Assembly: GCF_009911595.1 (NCBI RefSeq)
Contig: NZ_QWKG01000005.1
Span: 51,928 to 115,927, forward strand
Direction of reading: 5' to 3'
Length of the DNA: 64,000 nucleotides
DNA from: Colidextribacter sp. OB.20
GTDB lineage: Bacteria > Bacillota > Clostridia > Oscillospirales > Oscillospiraceae
This document shows positions 48,927 through 57,324 of the stretch, piece after piece. The position numbers were made by a program, and so were the translations under genes. The stretch's first letter is position 1; each line of letters opens with the position of its first letter. The notes under the pieces are model-generated. The model was not told where the DNA came from, ran no database searches, and worked only from the letters and a program-made list of their open reading frames with translations.

Positions 48927-49994
48927 TCATCTATATTCCGGGACAAAGCCTCTGGCGAAGAGGGGGTCGATGTCGAAGGTGACAAGGTCGCCGGCGGAGC
49001 ACTTCATATTGGTGAGGTCGATGAGGGTTTCGGCGGCGCCGATGGGGCCGATGACCCGGGCCTTCTGGTCATTCACCCGGACGACGCGGCTTCTGGACCG
49101 CCGCCATCTGCGCCAGAAGGCCCAGAAGGAGGTCTCCCGGGGCCGCTCTACCCCCAGGCCGTTCTGATAGCCCACGGGGAGCACCCCGATCCGGGCGGGC
49201 TTTTTCAGGACGATGGGCCTGTCGGCGCCCAGGCAGTGGCCCTTGGGCAGCCAGCGGACCTCGGCCAGGGGGGCCTGGCCGTAGCCCACGGTTTTGAGCC
49301 TGTCGTCCCGGGTGCGGCGGCACCGGCCCAGAATGGCCGAGCCCACCCGCACCGCGTCCAGCCGGGCGCTGTCGTTGTGGAGCAGGGCAAAGGAGCCGGC
49401 GGCGTGGACGGTGCCCGTCTCATAGCCGGCTTTGTGGACGGTGTCCAGCACCTGGTGGAACTGGTCCAGCTGGTGGGCGGCCTCCGGGTCGTTGGGGCGC
49501 ATGCCGTGGAGCTGGGTATAGATGCCCTCCAGGGCCACGTTGGGCAGGGAGCGGTAGGCGAGAAGGATTTTCTCCGGCTCGCTGACCAGAAAGCCACCGA
49601 AGCCCATGCCGGTGTCCACCTGGATGTGGGCGCAGGCCACGGTGGCCCGGTTTTCTGCCAGGGCGTTGAGAGCCAGCCCGGTGTCCACCGAGGAGATGGT
49701 GCACACCACATTCAAATCCACCAGCCGTTCCAGCTCCTCCCGGTCGGTGGTGGAGCGGAGCATCAGGATCTCCTCGTCCTCGAAGCCGGCCTGGCGCAGC
49801 TTTTCCGCATCCTTGGCGTCGTACACGGCGAAGCGGCCGATGCCCTCCGCCCGGAGCAGCCTGGCCATGGGGACGGTGCCCGCCCCGCCGCCGTCTCCGG
49901 TGAGCACGCCGTAGATCACCGCCCCGGCCGCCCGCTCCTTGATGACGGACAGGTTGTGCTTGACTGCGGCCTTTTCAATAATCAGCCTGCGCAT
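48927..49994 (-). CDS. Alanine racemase-like protein lacking the PLP lysine
   Basis: 355 residues with an alanine racemase N-terminal barrel and C-terminal beta domain. The usual VxKADAYGHG becomes VIYGVLTGDGGGAG near 27-40, so the Schiff-base Lys is Thr32. VDTGMGFGGF, GMRPND, HAAGSFALLH and RVGSAILG keep family shape, and LPVGYQNGLG keeps the second catalytic Tyr. A KxxRS- and Arg-rich patch RRWRRSRSRVVRV interrupts the C-terminal part. The protein is unlikely to racemise alanine by the normal route; it may be a decayed paralogue or a regulator. Confidence 0.85.
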   Translation of the reverse strand: MRRLIIEKAAVKHNLSVIKERAAGAVIYGVLTGDGGGAGTVPMARLLRAEGIGRFAVYDAKDAEKLRQAGFEDEEILMLRSTTDREELERLVDLNVVCTISSVDTGLALNALAENRATVACAHIQVDTGMGFGGFLVSEPEKILLAYRSLPNVALEGIYTQLHGMRPNDPEAAHQLDQFHQVLDTVHKAGYETGTVHAAGSFALLHNDSARLDAVRVGSAILGRCRRTRDDRLKTVGYGQAPLAEVRWLPKGHCLGADRPIVLKKPARIGVLPVGYQNGLGVERPRETSFWAFWRRWRRSRSRVVRVNDQKARVIGPIGAAETLIDLTNMKCSAGDLVTFDIDPLFARGFVPEYR

Positions 49995-50214
49995 AGGAAC
50001 GCCCCTTTCTGTCTCTGCGGGAGATGCTCTAGTAACGCTATTTTATCACCTTTTCCTGAAAATAGCAATACGCACAGCCAAGAGTTGGATACACGGGTGC
50101 CGCTGCACCGCCCTGGCCTGTCACGGAACCAGGACCGAGGCGTCGGAGAACGGGGCGTTGTCAAGGAAATTCTGCGGTGCGAAGAGAGGAGTCCGTGAGA
50201 TTTTTCGGTCAAGG

Positions 50215-50243
50215 TTGCAATTTGGGGACGATTGGTGTAGAAT
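50215..50243 (+). promoter_or_regulatory. Promoter of the zinc-ribbon gene
   Basis: TTGCAA (50215-50220), 17-nt spacer, TAGAAT (50238-50243). The rest of 49995-50214 has no gene and nothing recognisable. Confidence 0.7.
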
Positions 50244-50279
50244 ATCAATACCAAATTTTTAAAGTGGAGGAGTATGGTA

Positions 50280-50672
50280 ATGGACGACAAGGTAAAAGCC
50301 CTGCTGGAGCGGGTAAAGGGGACCGCCGGCCACGCCGCCGACGCTGCGGCGGATTCCGCCCGGGCCGCCGGCAAAAGGGCGGGTCAGATGATGGACACGG
50401 CCAAGCTGAACGTCCAGCTCTTCGACCTGAACGGGGAGTATAACGACGTCCTGCGCCAGCTGGGCCAGGTGATGGTGGAGACCCACCGAGGCCAGGCCCC
50501 CGAGAACGCGCTGGTCACGAGCCTGCTGAGCCAGGCGGACGAGCTGTCTCTGAAGATATCCGAGCTGAAAAACCGCGTTGCTGACCTGAAGCGGGTCCAG
50601 ACCTGTCCCGTCTGCGGCGGACCCTGCGGAAGGGGAGACAAATTCTGCCGCGCCTGCGGCGCCCGGCTGTAA
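50280..50672 (+). CDS. Helical protein with C-terminal zinc ribbon
   Basis: 130 residues. An N-terminal Ala-rich amphipathic region (ERVKGTAGHAADAAADSARA) precedes a coiled coil (VTSLLSQADELSLKISELKN). The ending TCPVCGGPCGRGDKFCRACG holds two CxxC pairs of a zinc ribbon. The ATG at 50280 is preferred over one two codons earlier because of GGAGG spacing. Function unknown; similar proteins are common in this group. Confidence 0.78.
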   Translation: MDDKVKALLERVKGTAGHAADAAADSARAAGKRAGQMMDTAKLNVQLFDLNGEYNDVLRQLGQVMVETHRGQAPENALVTSLLSQADELSLKISELKNRVADLKRVQTCPVCGGPCGRGDKFCRACGARL

Positions 50673-50718
50673 ATGAGGCCTCCCTCATTGAAGGGGGCCT
50701 GATACGAGGAGGATTTCT

Positions 50719-51543
50719 ATGGAGTATACAAGAGAGCAGTATGAAGCCAGCGCCCGGGTCATCCGGAAGCGGCTGGGGGGCTTTGCCCCCAAGGTGGCCA
50801 TGGTGCTGGGCTCCGGCCTGGGCTATCTGGCGGACGAGGTGGAGGGTGCTGTCTCCATCGACTACCGGGACATCCCCAATTTCAAGGCATCCACCGCACC
50901 CGGCCACAAGGGCCGGCTGGTGTTCGGCATGCTGGAGGGCCAACAGGTGGCCGTGATGCAGGGCCGGATGCACCACTACGAGGGCTACTCCTATGAGGCG
51001 GTGTCCTACGCCGTCCGGGTGCTGCGCCTGCTGGGCTGCGACACCCTCATTGTCACCAACGCCGCCGGCTGCGTCAACACAGGCTGGAGGGCGGGGGACC
51101 TGATGCTCATCACCGACCAGATCAAGATGTTTTCCGAGTCCCCCCTCCGGGGGGAGAATCTGCCCGGGTTCGGCGTCCGCTTCCCCGACGCCTCCCACCT
51201 GTACACCCCCCGCCTCCAGACGCTGGCCCGCGAGACGGCGGCCGAGCTGGGCATCCCCCTGCGGGAGGGGGTCTACTTCTACTGCTACGGCCCCCAATAC
51301 GAGACCCCGGCGGAGATCCGGGCGGTCCGTATCCTGGGGGGGGACGCCGTGGGCATGTCCACCGCCCCGGAGGTAATCGTGGCCGGCCACTGCGGCATGG
51401 AGGTGCTGGGCCTGACCCTTCTGTCCAACATGGCCGCCGGCATCCTGGACCAGCCCCTCTCTGAGCAGGAGGTGCTGGACGCCGCCGCCGCCGCCCGGGA
51501 GAAGTTCTCCGGACTGGTGCGGGCCTGTCTGAGGAAGATGTAG
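50719..51543 (+). CDS. punA: Purine nucleoside phosphorylase
   Basis: Cleaves inosine and guanosine to base and ribose-1-phosphate. 274 residues: VAMVLGSGLGYLADEVEGAV, GRMHHYEGYSYEAVSYAVRV, NAAGCVNTGWRAGDLMLITD, YCYGPQYETPAEIRAVRILG and GMSTAPEVIVAGHCGMEVLG. These are trimeric PNP signatures. Upstream of an adenosine-type deaminase, so the pair may form a purine salvage unit. Confidence 0.95.
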   Translation: MEYTREQYEASARVIRKRLGGFAPKVAMVLGSGLGYLADEVEGAVSIDYRDIPNFKASTAPGHKGRLVFGMLEGQQVAVMQGRMHHYEGYSYEAVSYAVRVLRLLGCDTLIVTNAAGCVNTGWRAGDLMLITDQIKMFSESPLRGENLPGFGVRFPDASHLYTPRLQTLARETAAELGIPLREGVYFYCYGPQYETPAEIRAVRILGGDAVGMSTAPEVIVAGHCGMEVLGLTLLSNMAAGILDQPLSEQEVLDAAAAAREKFSGLVRACLRKM

Positions 51544-51568
51544 CGCAGCGGGGGCTTTTGGAATTGCT

Positions 51569-51653
51569 GTAGGGCGGGACGACCCCGGCCCGCCGTGTTT
51601 CCCCAAATTACGGCACATGAGAGAGACGGCGCGCCGAGTCGCCGCGCCCTACA
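51569..51653. repeat. Family-1 repeat, GACGACC subtype
   Basis: GTAGGGCGGGACGACCCCGG and CGCGCCGAGTCGCCGCGCCC with TACA. It lies between punA and the amidohydrolase gene. Confidence 0.78.
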
Positions 51654-51673
51654 CATGAGGAGGAAACCTGAAG

Positions 51674-52984
51674 ATGTCTATTCTCTTTGAAAACGTGACC
51701 GCCGTCACCATGGACCCGGCAAATCCGGTCCTCAAGAACGCCTATGTGGCGGTGGAGGGGATGAAAATCGCCTCGGTGGGGACACGGCGTCCCGACGGGG
51801 AATTTGACCGCTGTCTCGACTGCGCCGACAAGGTGCTCATGCCCGGGCTGGTGAACGCCCACACCCACGTGCCTATGACCCTCATGCGGGGCTACGGCGG
51901 GGGCTGCGACCTGCACACCTGGCTTAACAATTACATCTTCCCCGCCGAGGACAAGCTGGACGACCGATGTGTGGCCGCCGGGGCGGCCCTGGGCCTGGCG
52001 GAGATGATTGCCTCGGGCACCACCTGCATCGCCGACATGTATATGAATACCGAGACCATCGCTCAGACCGTGCTGGATGCGGGCATCTCCGCCAACCTGG
52101 CCTGCGGAGCGGTGTACTTCGGCGCGCCCGAGGACTTCTCCCCCGAGACCTGCAATGACTGCGGCAACCATGTCCGTCTCTATGAGAACTGGCACGGCGC
52201 GGGGGACGGCCAGCTTCTGGTGGACGCCTCCATCCACGCCGAGTACACCTCCTCCGCGCCGGCCTGGGAGTGGGTGGCGGATTTTGCCCAGAAGCACAAT
52301 CTGAGGATGCACGTCCACGTCTCAGAGACCGTCTCGGAGCATGAGAAGTGCGTCGATAAATACGGCACCACCCCCGCCCAGCTTCTGGACCGATACGGCG
52401 TGTGGCAGAACGGCGGCATCGCCGCCCATTGCGTCTATCTGTCCGGCGGGGACGCGGAGCTCTTTGCCAAGCGGGGAGTTACCGCCGTCCACAACCCAGT
52501 GTCCAACCTGAAGCTCATGTCCGGGGTGGCCCCCCTGTTCTTTATGCGGGACTGCGGCATGAATGTGGCCCTGGGCACCGACGGAGTGGCCTCCAACAAC
52601 AGCCACAACATCTTTGAGGAGATGAAGACAGCCGCTCTGGTGCAGAATTACAGCTTTGGGGAGGACCACGGACTGCTTCAGGCGGCGGATATTCTGGCCA
52701 TGGCCACCGTCAACGGGGCCAGGGCCCTGGGCCGGGATACCGGGGTTATCGCCCCCGGCAAAATCGCCGACCTGATTCTGGTGGACTTCACCGCCCCCAA
52801 CCTTTTCCCCTGCCACGATATTATGGAGAACCTGGTCTATTCCGCCGCCCCCTCCAACGTGGTGATGAATATGGCCCGGGGAAAAATCATATATGAGAAT
52901 GGGACATTCCTCACCCTGGACCTGGAGAGGGTCAGAGCTGAGGTGAAGGACTACGCCCTGCCCCACATCTTCGGAGGGAAGTAA
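51674..52984 (+). CDS. mtaD: Amidohydrolase, MTA/SAH deaminase family
   Basis: 436 residues. Metal ligands are in GLVNAHTHVPMTLMRGYGGG, the His of MHVHVSETVSEHEKCVD, AHCVYLSGGD and the Asp of ALGTDGVASNNSHNIFEEM. This set matches 5-methylthioadenosine/S-adenosylhomocysteine deaminases and related aminohydrolases. Adjacent punA supports a purine role, but exact substrate is not fixed. The next gene starts at the following base. Confidence 0.87.
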   Translation: MSILFENVTAVTMDPANPVLKNAYVAVEGMKIASVGTRRPDGEFDRCLDCADKVLMPGLVNAHTHVPMTLMRGYGGGCDLHTWLNNYIFPAEDKLDDRCVAAGAALGLAEMIASGTTCIADMYMNTETIAQTVLDAGISANLACGAVYFGAPEDFSPETCNDCGNHVRLYENWHGAGDGQLLVDASIHAEYTSSAPAWEWVADFAQKHNLRMHVHVSETVSEHEKCVDKYGTTPAQLLDRYGVWQNGGIAAHCVYLSGGDAELFAKRGVTAVHNPVSNLKLMSGVAPLFFMRDCGMNVALGTDGVASNNSHNIFEEMKTAALVQNYSFGEDHGLLQAADILAMATVNGARALGRDTGVIAPGKIADLILVDFTAPNLFPCHDIMENLVYSAAPSNVVMNMARGKIIYENGTFLTLDLERVRAEVKDYALPHIFGGK

Positions 52985-53620
52985 ATGCCCGCCTACTTTG
53001 AGATGTCTCTGCAATTTCTCCGCAAGGACCTGTACCCCGGCTTTATGACGGACTTTGACGCTCATCTGGAGGAGGCCGGTCTGGCTTTTTTTGACGGCTT
53101 TTGGGAGGACAGGGGCCTGTCCCAAAAGGCGATCGCCGCCTGGAACCAGCAAAAGCTGGAGAAGGACTTCTGCCTGGGGCCAACCACCCACCGCTCCCGC
53201 GACTACAAACAGACCCTGTACCGCTTCGGAGACTACAGCGAGGTCCGGGGCTTCTGGATGAATCAATATCCGGATAAGGGGCTGTTCAACTGCTCTATCA
53301 TCATCCCGGAGAGCGAGGTGGTGGACGAGGGCAATTACACCATCTTCCTGCCGGAGCAAGCGGGGCAGCTGCGGGAGCTGGCTGAAAAGCTGTGGCAGTT
53401 CCCGGCGGTAAAGGCCATTCAAACCGGGATGGAGGAGGATGCCCATATCAGCCTGCGGGAGCTGCGAAAGGGCGTTCCGGCCTGCGTGTGCCCCTTCGCC
53501 ATCGTGGAGCGGGACTGCCACCCCTATGACGACGGCTCCCAGGTCATAGAACTGACCCGGGGCAGGCCGGGACTCCTCCTGCTGGAGAACGACGATCTCC
53601 CAGCCCAACCCTGTCAGTAA
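52985..53620 (+). CDS. Hypothetical protein after the amidohydrolase
   Basis: 211 residues, soluble, no family recognised. Distinct stretches are SQKAIAAWNQQKLEKDFCLG, SEVRGFWMNQYPDKGLFNCS and EDAHISLRELRKGVPACVCP. It starts directly at the end of the amidohydrolase gene and so is coupled to it. It looks like a small immunity-type or DUF protein. Confidence 0.65.
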   Translation: MPAYFEMSLQFLRKDLYPGFMTDFDAHLEEAGLAFFDGFWEDRGLSQKAIAAWNQQKLEKDFCLGPTTHRSRDYKQTLYRFGDYSEVRGFWMNQYPDKGLFNCSIIIPESEVVDEGNYTIFLPEQAGQLRELAEKLWQFPAVKAIQTGMEEDAHISLRELRKGVPACVCPFAIVERDCHPYDDGSQVIELTRGRPGLLLLENDDLPAQPCQ

Positions 53621-53649
53621 GCCTGATACATCAATTTAGGAGGCGGCCT

Positions 53650-55521
53650 ATGGCCCGATATGATGCGCCCTCCCGCCGGAGCGGCGGGCAAAAACAGAAT
53701 ACCTTCTTCGGGGGGGCGGCCATTCTGGCGGTGGGCATCCTGGTGGTCAAGGTCATCGGCATGTTCTATAAGATTCCGCTGGTCAACATCATCGGAGCCC
53801 AGGGGAACACCGACTTTACCAACGCCTACAACATCTACGCCGTCCTGCTCACCATCTCCACCGCCGGGTTCCCGGTGGCTCTGTCCAAGCTGGTGAGCGA
53901 GGCCAACGCCCAGGGCCGGCGCAATCAGGCCCGCCGCACCTTCCAGCTGGCGATGATAATGCTCCTGATTCTGGGGGTGGCCTCCTTCCTGGTGATGTAC
54001 TTTAGGGCTGACGCACTGGCCGACCTGATGCACGACACCAAGTCCTCCGCCGGCATCAAGGCCCTGGCCCCAGCGGTGGTCTGCGTTGGCTGTCTGGCCG
54101 CCATGCGGGGCTACAGCCAGGGCCACCTGAACATGGCCCCCACCTCTGTCTCCCAGATCATCGAGGCCGCCTGCAAGCTGGCGGTGGGCCTGCCCCTGGC
54201 CTGGTGGATCATCAACCGGATGAACCTGCCCCCGGAGGCGGGGGCCGCGGGCGCCATCACCGGCGTGACGGTGGGCACCGTTGTAGCCCTGGCCTATATG
54301 CTGGTGGATTTCCTCATGGCCCGGGCCCGGGAGCCTGGGCGGGCCCGGGATGTGCCCGACGAGGCGCGGAGCATCGTCTGGAGCATCCTGCGCATCGCCA
54401 TCCCCATCACCCTCAGCTCCTCCATGGTGGGCATCGTCAACGTGATTGACGCCTCTCTGGTTCAGGGCCAGCTTCAGCGGGTGCTGCTGGAGAACCCGGC
54501 CTCCTGGGAGCTGTATCAGAGCTTTGTGGACTTCACCCCCCTCCAGAGCGCCATCGCCGCCTGGAGGGACACCTTGGCGGAGGACGCGCCCGCCACCATG
54601 GCCGCCCTCAGCGCCCAGATAGACAAGGAGCTGGCCGCCAAGACGGTCCAGTCCGCCGCCCAGACCCTGCGCACCACCCTGGAGGCCATCAGCCGCACCC
54701 TCTACGGCAACTACGGCGGCGCGCTGAATATCTATAACCTGCCCGTCTCCCTGATGACGGCCATCACCGCCTCGGTGATCCCGACCGTCTCCGGGGCGCT
54801 GGCCCGGCGGGACCGCCGGGGGGCCACCCGGGTGGCCAGCTCCGCCATGCGGATCACCGCCCTGCTGGCCTGCCCCATGGGAGTGGGACTGCTGGTGATG
54901 GGCCAGCCCATCATGCAGCTGCTCTACCCCACCCTGGAGCGGGATCTGGCCGGTCCGCTGCTGTCTGCCCTGGGGCTTGCCACCGTGTTTGTGTGCATGA
55001 TGCTGGTGTGCAACTCCATTCTCCAGGCCTACGCCTTCGTCAACGTCCCCATCCTGGTGATGGTGACAGGAGGGGCGCTGAAGATTTTCGCCAATTACCA
55101 CATGGTGGCCATGCCCAAAATCGGCATCTATGGCGCGCCTGTAGGCAGCATTCTGTGCTTCGGGCTGTGCTTGGGGCTGGACCTGCTGATTATTTCCCGG
55201 GCTATCCCCCGCCGGCCCCGGTATGACGACGTGTTTGTCAAGCCCCTGCTGGCCTCCGTCATTATGGGCGGCGCGGCCTGGGCGGTGTACGGCTTGGGCT
55301 CCACCCTGATGATGAAGCTGGGCTTGCTGTGCGTCAGAGATCAGGCAACCCAGCAGGTGCTGGGCCTGAGCCGGGCCGGCAACGGCCTGATGACCCTGGG
55401 GGCCATTGGGGTGGCTATGGTGATCTATCTGGTGCTGATTGTGGTGCTGGGTGGTATCTCCCGGGACGACCTGGCCCTGATGCCAAAAGGGGACAGGATT
55501 GCCAGGCTGCTGCGGATCTGA
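53650..55521 (+). CDS. spoVB: SpoVB-like lipid flippase (MOP superfamily)
   Basis: Polytopic membrane protein of 623 residues. It begins GGAAILAVGILVVKVIGMFY and STAGFPVALSKLVSEANAQG, typical of SpoVB/polysaccharide flippases with 14 helices. Between about 265 and 350 lies an unusual hydrophilic insert with LQRVLLENPASWELYQSFVD and AQIDKELAAKTVQSAAQTLR. mazG and the S4 gene follow, as in the Bacillus yabM-yabN-yabO order. The likely role is to move lipid-linked precursors across the membrane, perhaps for spore cortex. Confidence 0.87.
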   Translation: MARYDAPSRRSGGQKQNTFFGGAAILAVGILVVKVIGMFYKIPLVNIIGAQGNTDFTNAYNIYAVLLTISTAGFPVALSKLVSEANAQGRRNQARRTFQLAMIMLLILGVASFLVMYFRADALADLMHDTKSSAGIKALAPAVVCVGCLAAMRGYSQGHLNMAPTSVSQIIEAACKLAVGLPLAWWIINRMNLPPEAGAAGAITGVTVGTVVALAYMLVDFLMARAREPGRARDVPDEARSIVWSILRIAIPITLSSSMVGIVNVIDASLVQGQLQRVLLENPASWELYQSFVDFTPLQSAIAAWRDTLAEDAPATMAALSAQIDKELAAKTVQSAAQTLRTTLEAISRTLYGNYGGALNIYNLPVSLMTAITASVIPTVSGALARRDRRGATRVASSAMRITALLACPMGVGLLVMGQPIMQLLYPTLERDLAGPLLSALGLATVFVCMMLVCNSILQAYAFVNVPILVMVTGGALKIFANYHMVAMPKIGIYGAPVGSILCFGLCLGLDLLIISRAIPRRPRYDDVFVKPLLASVIMGGAAWAVYGLGSTLMMKLGLLCVRDQATQQVLGLSRAGNGLMTLGAIGVAMVIYLVLIVVLGGISRDDLALMPKGDRIARLLRI

Positions 55522-55633
55522 CACTTTATTGAAGAAAATGGCAAATGATGGAAGAGAAAAAGGCCAAACAAGTCCTGCGCAGGGAGAAAATGTGAAAAAA
55601 CTCCAAATAAACACTTGATAAGGAAGAGAAATT

Positions 55634-56416
55634 GTGATAGATTTTCATAGGGCGGAAAATTATAAGATAGACGATCTGCTCCGGATTATGGAGCTGCTTC
55701 GTTCGCCGGGGGGCTGTCCCTGGGATATGGCCCAGACCCACCAGTCCATCCGGCAGAATATGCTGGAGGAGGCCTATGAGGCCGCCGACGCCATCGACCA
55801 CGCCGACATGGACAACCTGAAGGAGGAGCTGGGCGACGTGCTGCTCCAAGTGGTGTTCCACGCCCGCATGGCCCAGGAGGCCGGGCAGTTCACCTTTGAC
55901 GATGTGGTGGACGGGGTGTGCAAAAAGCTGGTCTACCGCCACCCCCATGTCTTTGGAACAGTGGAGGCGGCGGACCCGGAGGGCGCCCTGTCTGCCTGGG
56001 ACGCCCAGAAGCGGACGGAGAAGGGCCAAAAGACCGCCGGCGACGCTTTGGACAGCGTGGCCCGGGCTCTGCCCGCTTTGACCCGCGCGGCCAAGCTCCA
56101 GAGCAAGGCGGCCAAGGCCGGCTTCGACTGGGACTGCGTCGCCCCCGCTCTGGACAAGCTGTCGGAGGAGCTGGAGGAGTTTCAGTGCGCTGTTCGGGAG
56201 GACTCTAATGTGGAGGAGGAGCTGGGCGACCTGCTTTTCGCCGCTGTCAAGGCGGGCCGGTTTACCGGAGTGGACGGCGAGACCGCCCTGCAAAAGGCCT
56301 GCGAAAAATTTATCCGTCGGTTCCGGGCTGTGGAGCGGCTGGCGGAGGGGCCCTTGGACCAGATGGACGTCCCGGCGCTGGAGGTGCTGTGGCGGCGGGC
56401 TAAGGAGGAAACTTAA
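55634..56416 (+). CDS. mazG: Nucleoside triphosphate pyrophosphohydrolase MazG
   Basis: 260 residues with two MazG domains. The first has CPWDMAQTHQSIRQNMLEEA and DNLKEELGDVLLQVVFHARM, and the second VEEELGDLLFAAVKAGRF. The ExxE-(x)-ExxD metal site is visible in both. It hydrolyses non-canonical NTPs. The start is GTG at 55634. An inverted-repeat pair and hup follow it. Confidence 0.92.
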   Translation: MIDFHRAENYKIDDLLRIMELLRSPGGCPWDMAQTHQSIRQNMLEEAYEAADAIDHADMDNLKEELGDVLLQVVFHARMAQEAGQFTFDDVVDGVCKKLVYRHPHVFGTVEAADPEGALSAWDAQKRTEKGQKTAGDALDSVARALPALTRAAKLQSKAAKAGFDWDCVAPALDKLSEELEEFQCAVREDSNVEEELGDLLFAAVKAGRFTGVDGETALQKACEKFIRRFRAVERLAEGPLDQMDVPALEVLWRRAKEET

Positions 56417-56426
56417 CACCCGGAAG

Positions 56427-56505
56427 GGTCTATATTCACAGCCAGGAAATTACGCGCCAGAAAGACCTTGTCCGGGCCGGTGGTTCACGGCTGTGAATAT
56501 AGACC
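56427..56505. repeat. Inverted-repeat element A upstream of hup
   Basis: GGTCTATATTCACAGCC (56427-56443) and its perfect 17-bp inverse GGCTGTGAATATAGACC (56489-56505) with 45 bases between. The TRTATTCAYRGC core is shared with element B. Confidence 0.82.
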
Positions 56506-56523
56506 GCCAGAGGGGTTTAAGTC

Positions 56524-56687
56524 TAGAACCTGTATTCATGGCTGAAAATGCCGAATGGCCGGAGAATTGTCCCGCCGGACAGGGCAGATTTTCGCAGGAA
56601 TACGATGTGCATCGCAAGAAAATTTAACGCATTACGGCGGGAAAGGACCCGGCCGGGCGGCGTTTGAGGTCATATATGCAGGTTCTA
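56524..56687. repeat. Inverted-repeat element B (MITE-like) upstream of hup
   Basis: TAGAACCTGTATTCATG (56524-56540) and CATATATGCAGGTTCTA (56671-56687) pair over 9 perfect outer bases and more inside. The 164-bp interior is GC-rich without an ORF. It ends 55 bp before hup. Confidence 0.7.
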
Positions 56688-56742
56688 ATATTTCGGCAGT
56701 CCCGCGGGCTGTCAATACAATGCACAGGAGGATAAAGTAAAC

Positions 56743-57018
56743 ATGAACAAGACGGAATTGATTGCGGAAGTGGCTGAGAGAGCCGAGATGTCTAAGAAAG
56801 ACGCCGAGGCGGCTGTTTCCGCCGCTGTGGACGTCATCACCGAGGCCCTCCGCAAGGGGGAGAAGGTTCAGATGGTGGGCTTCGGCTCCTTTGAGGTAAA
56901 GACCCGGGCTGAGCGCATGGGCCGCAACCCCCGGACCAAGGAGCCCATTCCCATTCCCGCCTCCAAGGCCCCGGTGTTCAAGGCCGGCAAGGCCCTGAAG
57001 GACGCGGTTGCCCGCTGA
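56743..57018 (+). CDS. hup: HU-family DNA-binding protein
   Basis: Ninety-one residues, standard [62 protein letters not shown] and GKALKDAV. It binds and bends DNA non-specifically. The preceding AGGAGG and ATG fit. It lies in a mazG-hup-rqcP order seen in several clostridia. Confidence 0.96.
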   Translation: MNKTELIAEVAERAEMSKKDAEAAVSAAVDVITEALRKGEKVQMVGFGSFEVKTRAERMGRNPRTKEPIPIPASKAPVFKAGKALKDAVAR

Positions 57019-57081
57019 TCGGGAGCGATATGTCAGGAGGCGCCGCCGTAAGGCGGCGTCTCTTCGTTTTGGAGGAATATG

Positions 57082-57324
57082 ATGCGACTGGACAAGTGGT
57101 TAAAGGTATCCCGGCTCATCAAGCGCCGCACCGTTGCCAACGAGGCCTGCGACAACGAGCGGGTGTCGGTCAACGGCCGGCCCGTCCGGGCCAGCTACGA
57201 CGTGAAGGTGGGCGACCAGGTGGAGCTGCGCTTCGGGCAGAACACCGTGAAGGTGGAGGTGCTGGTGGTGGCCGACAATGTGGGCAAGGCGGACGCCGCC
57301 GCCATGTACCGGGAGATCGTATGA
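57082..57324 (+). CDS. rqcP: S4-domain protein RqcP/YabO
   Basis: Eighty residues: MRLDKWLKVSRLIKRRTVAN, ERVSVNGRPVRASYDVKVGD and QVELRFGQNTVKVEVL, an S4 domain matching RqcP. RqcP works with RqcH in ribosome-associated quality control in Bacillus. The ATG at 57082 matches the family start; the ATG one codon before is an alternative. Its stop overlaps apbE by ATGA. Confidence 0.92.
   Translation: MRLDKWLKVSRLIKRRTVANEACDNERVSVNGRPVRASYDVKVGDQVELRFGQNTVKVEVLVVADNVGKADAAAMYREIV

Noticed and set aside
49995..50214. Riboswitch or ribozyme before the zinc-ribbon gene
   Set aside because: Some GC-rich pairing exists but no known riboswitch core, and the promoter lies downstream of the pairing.
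53614..55614. Minus-strand ORF of 666 codons opposite spoVB
   Set aside because: Composition is dominated by Gly, Gln and His; no start signal; SpoVB features are clear on the plus strand.
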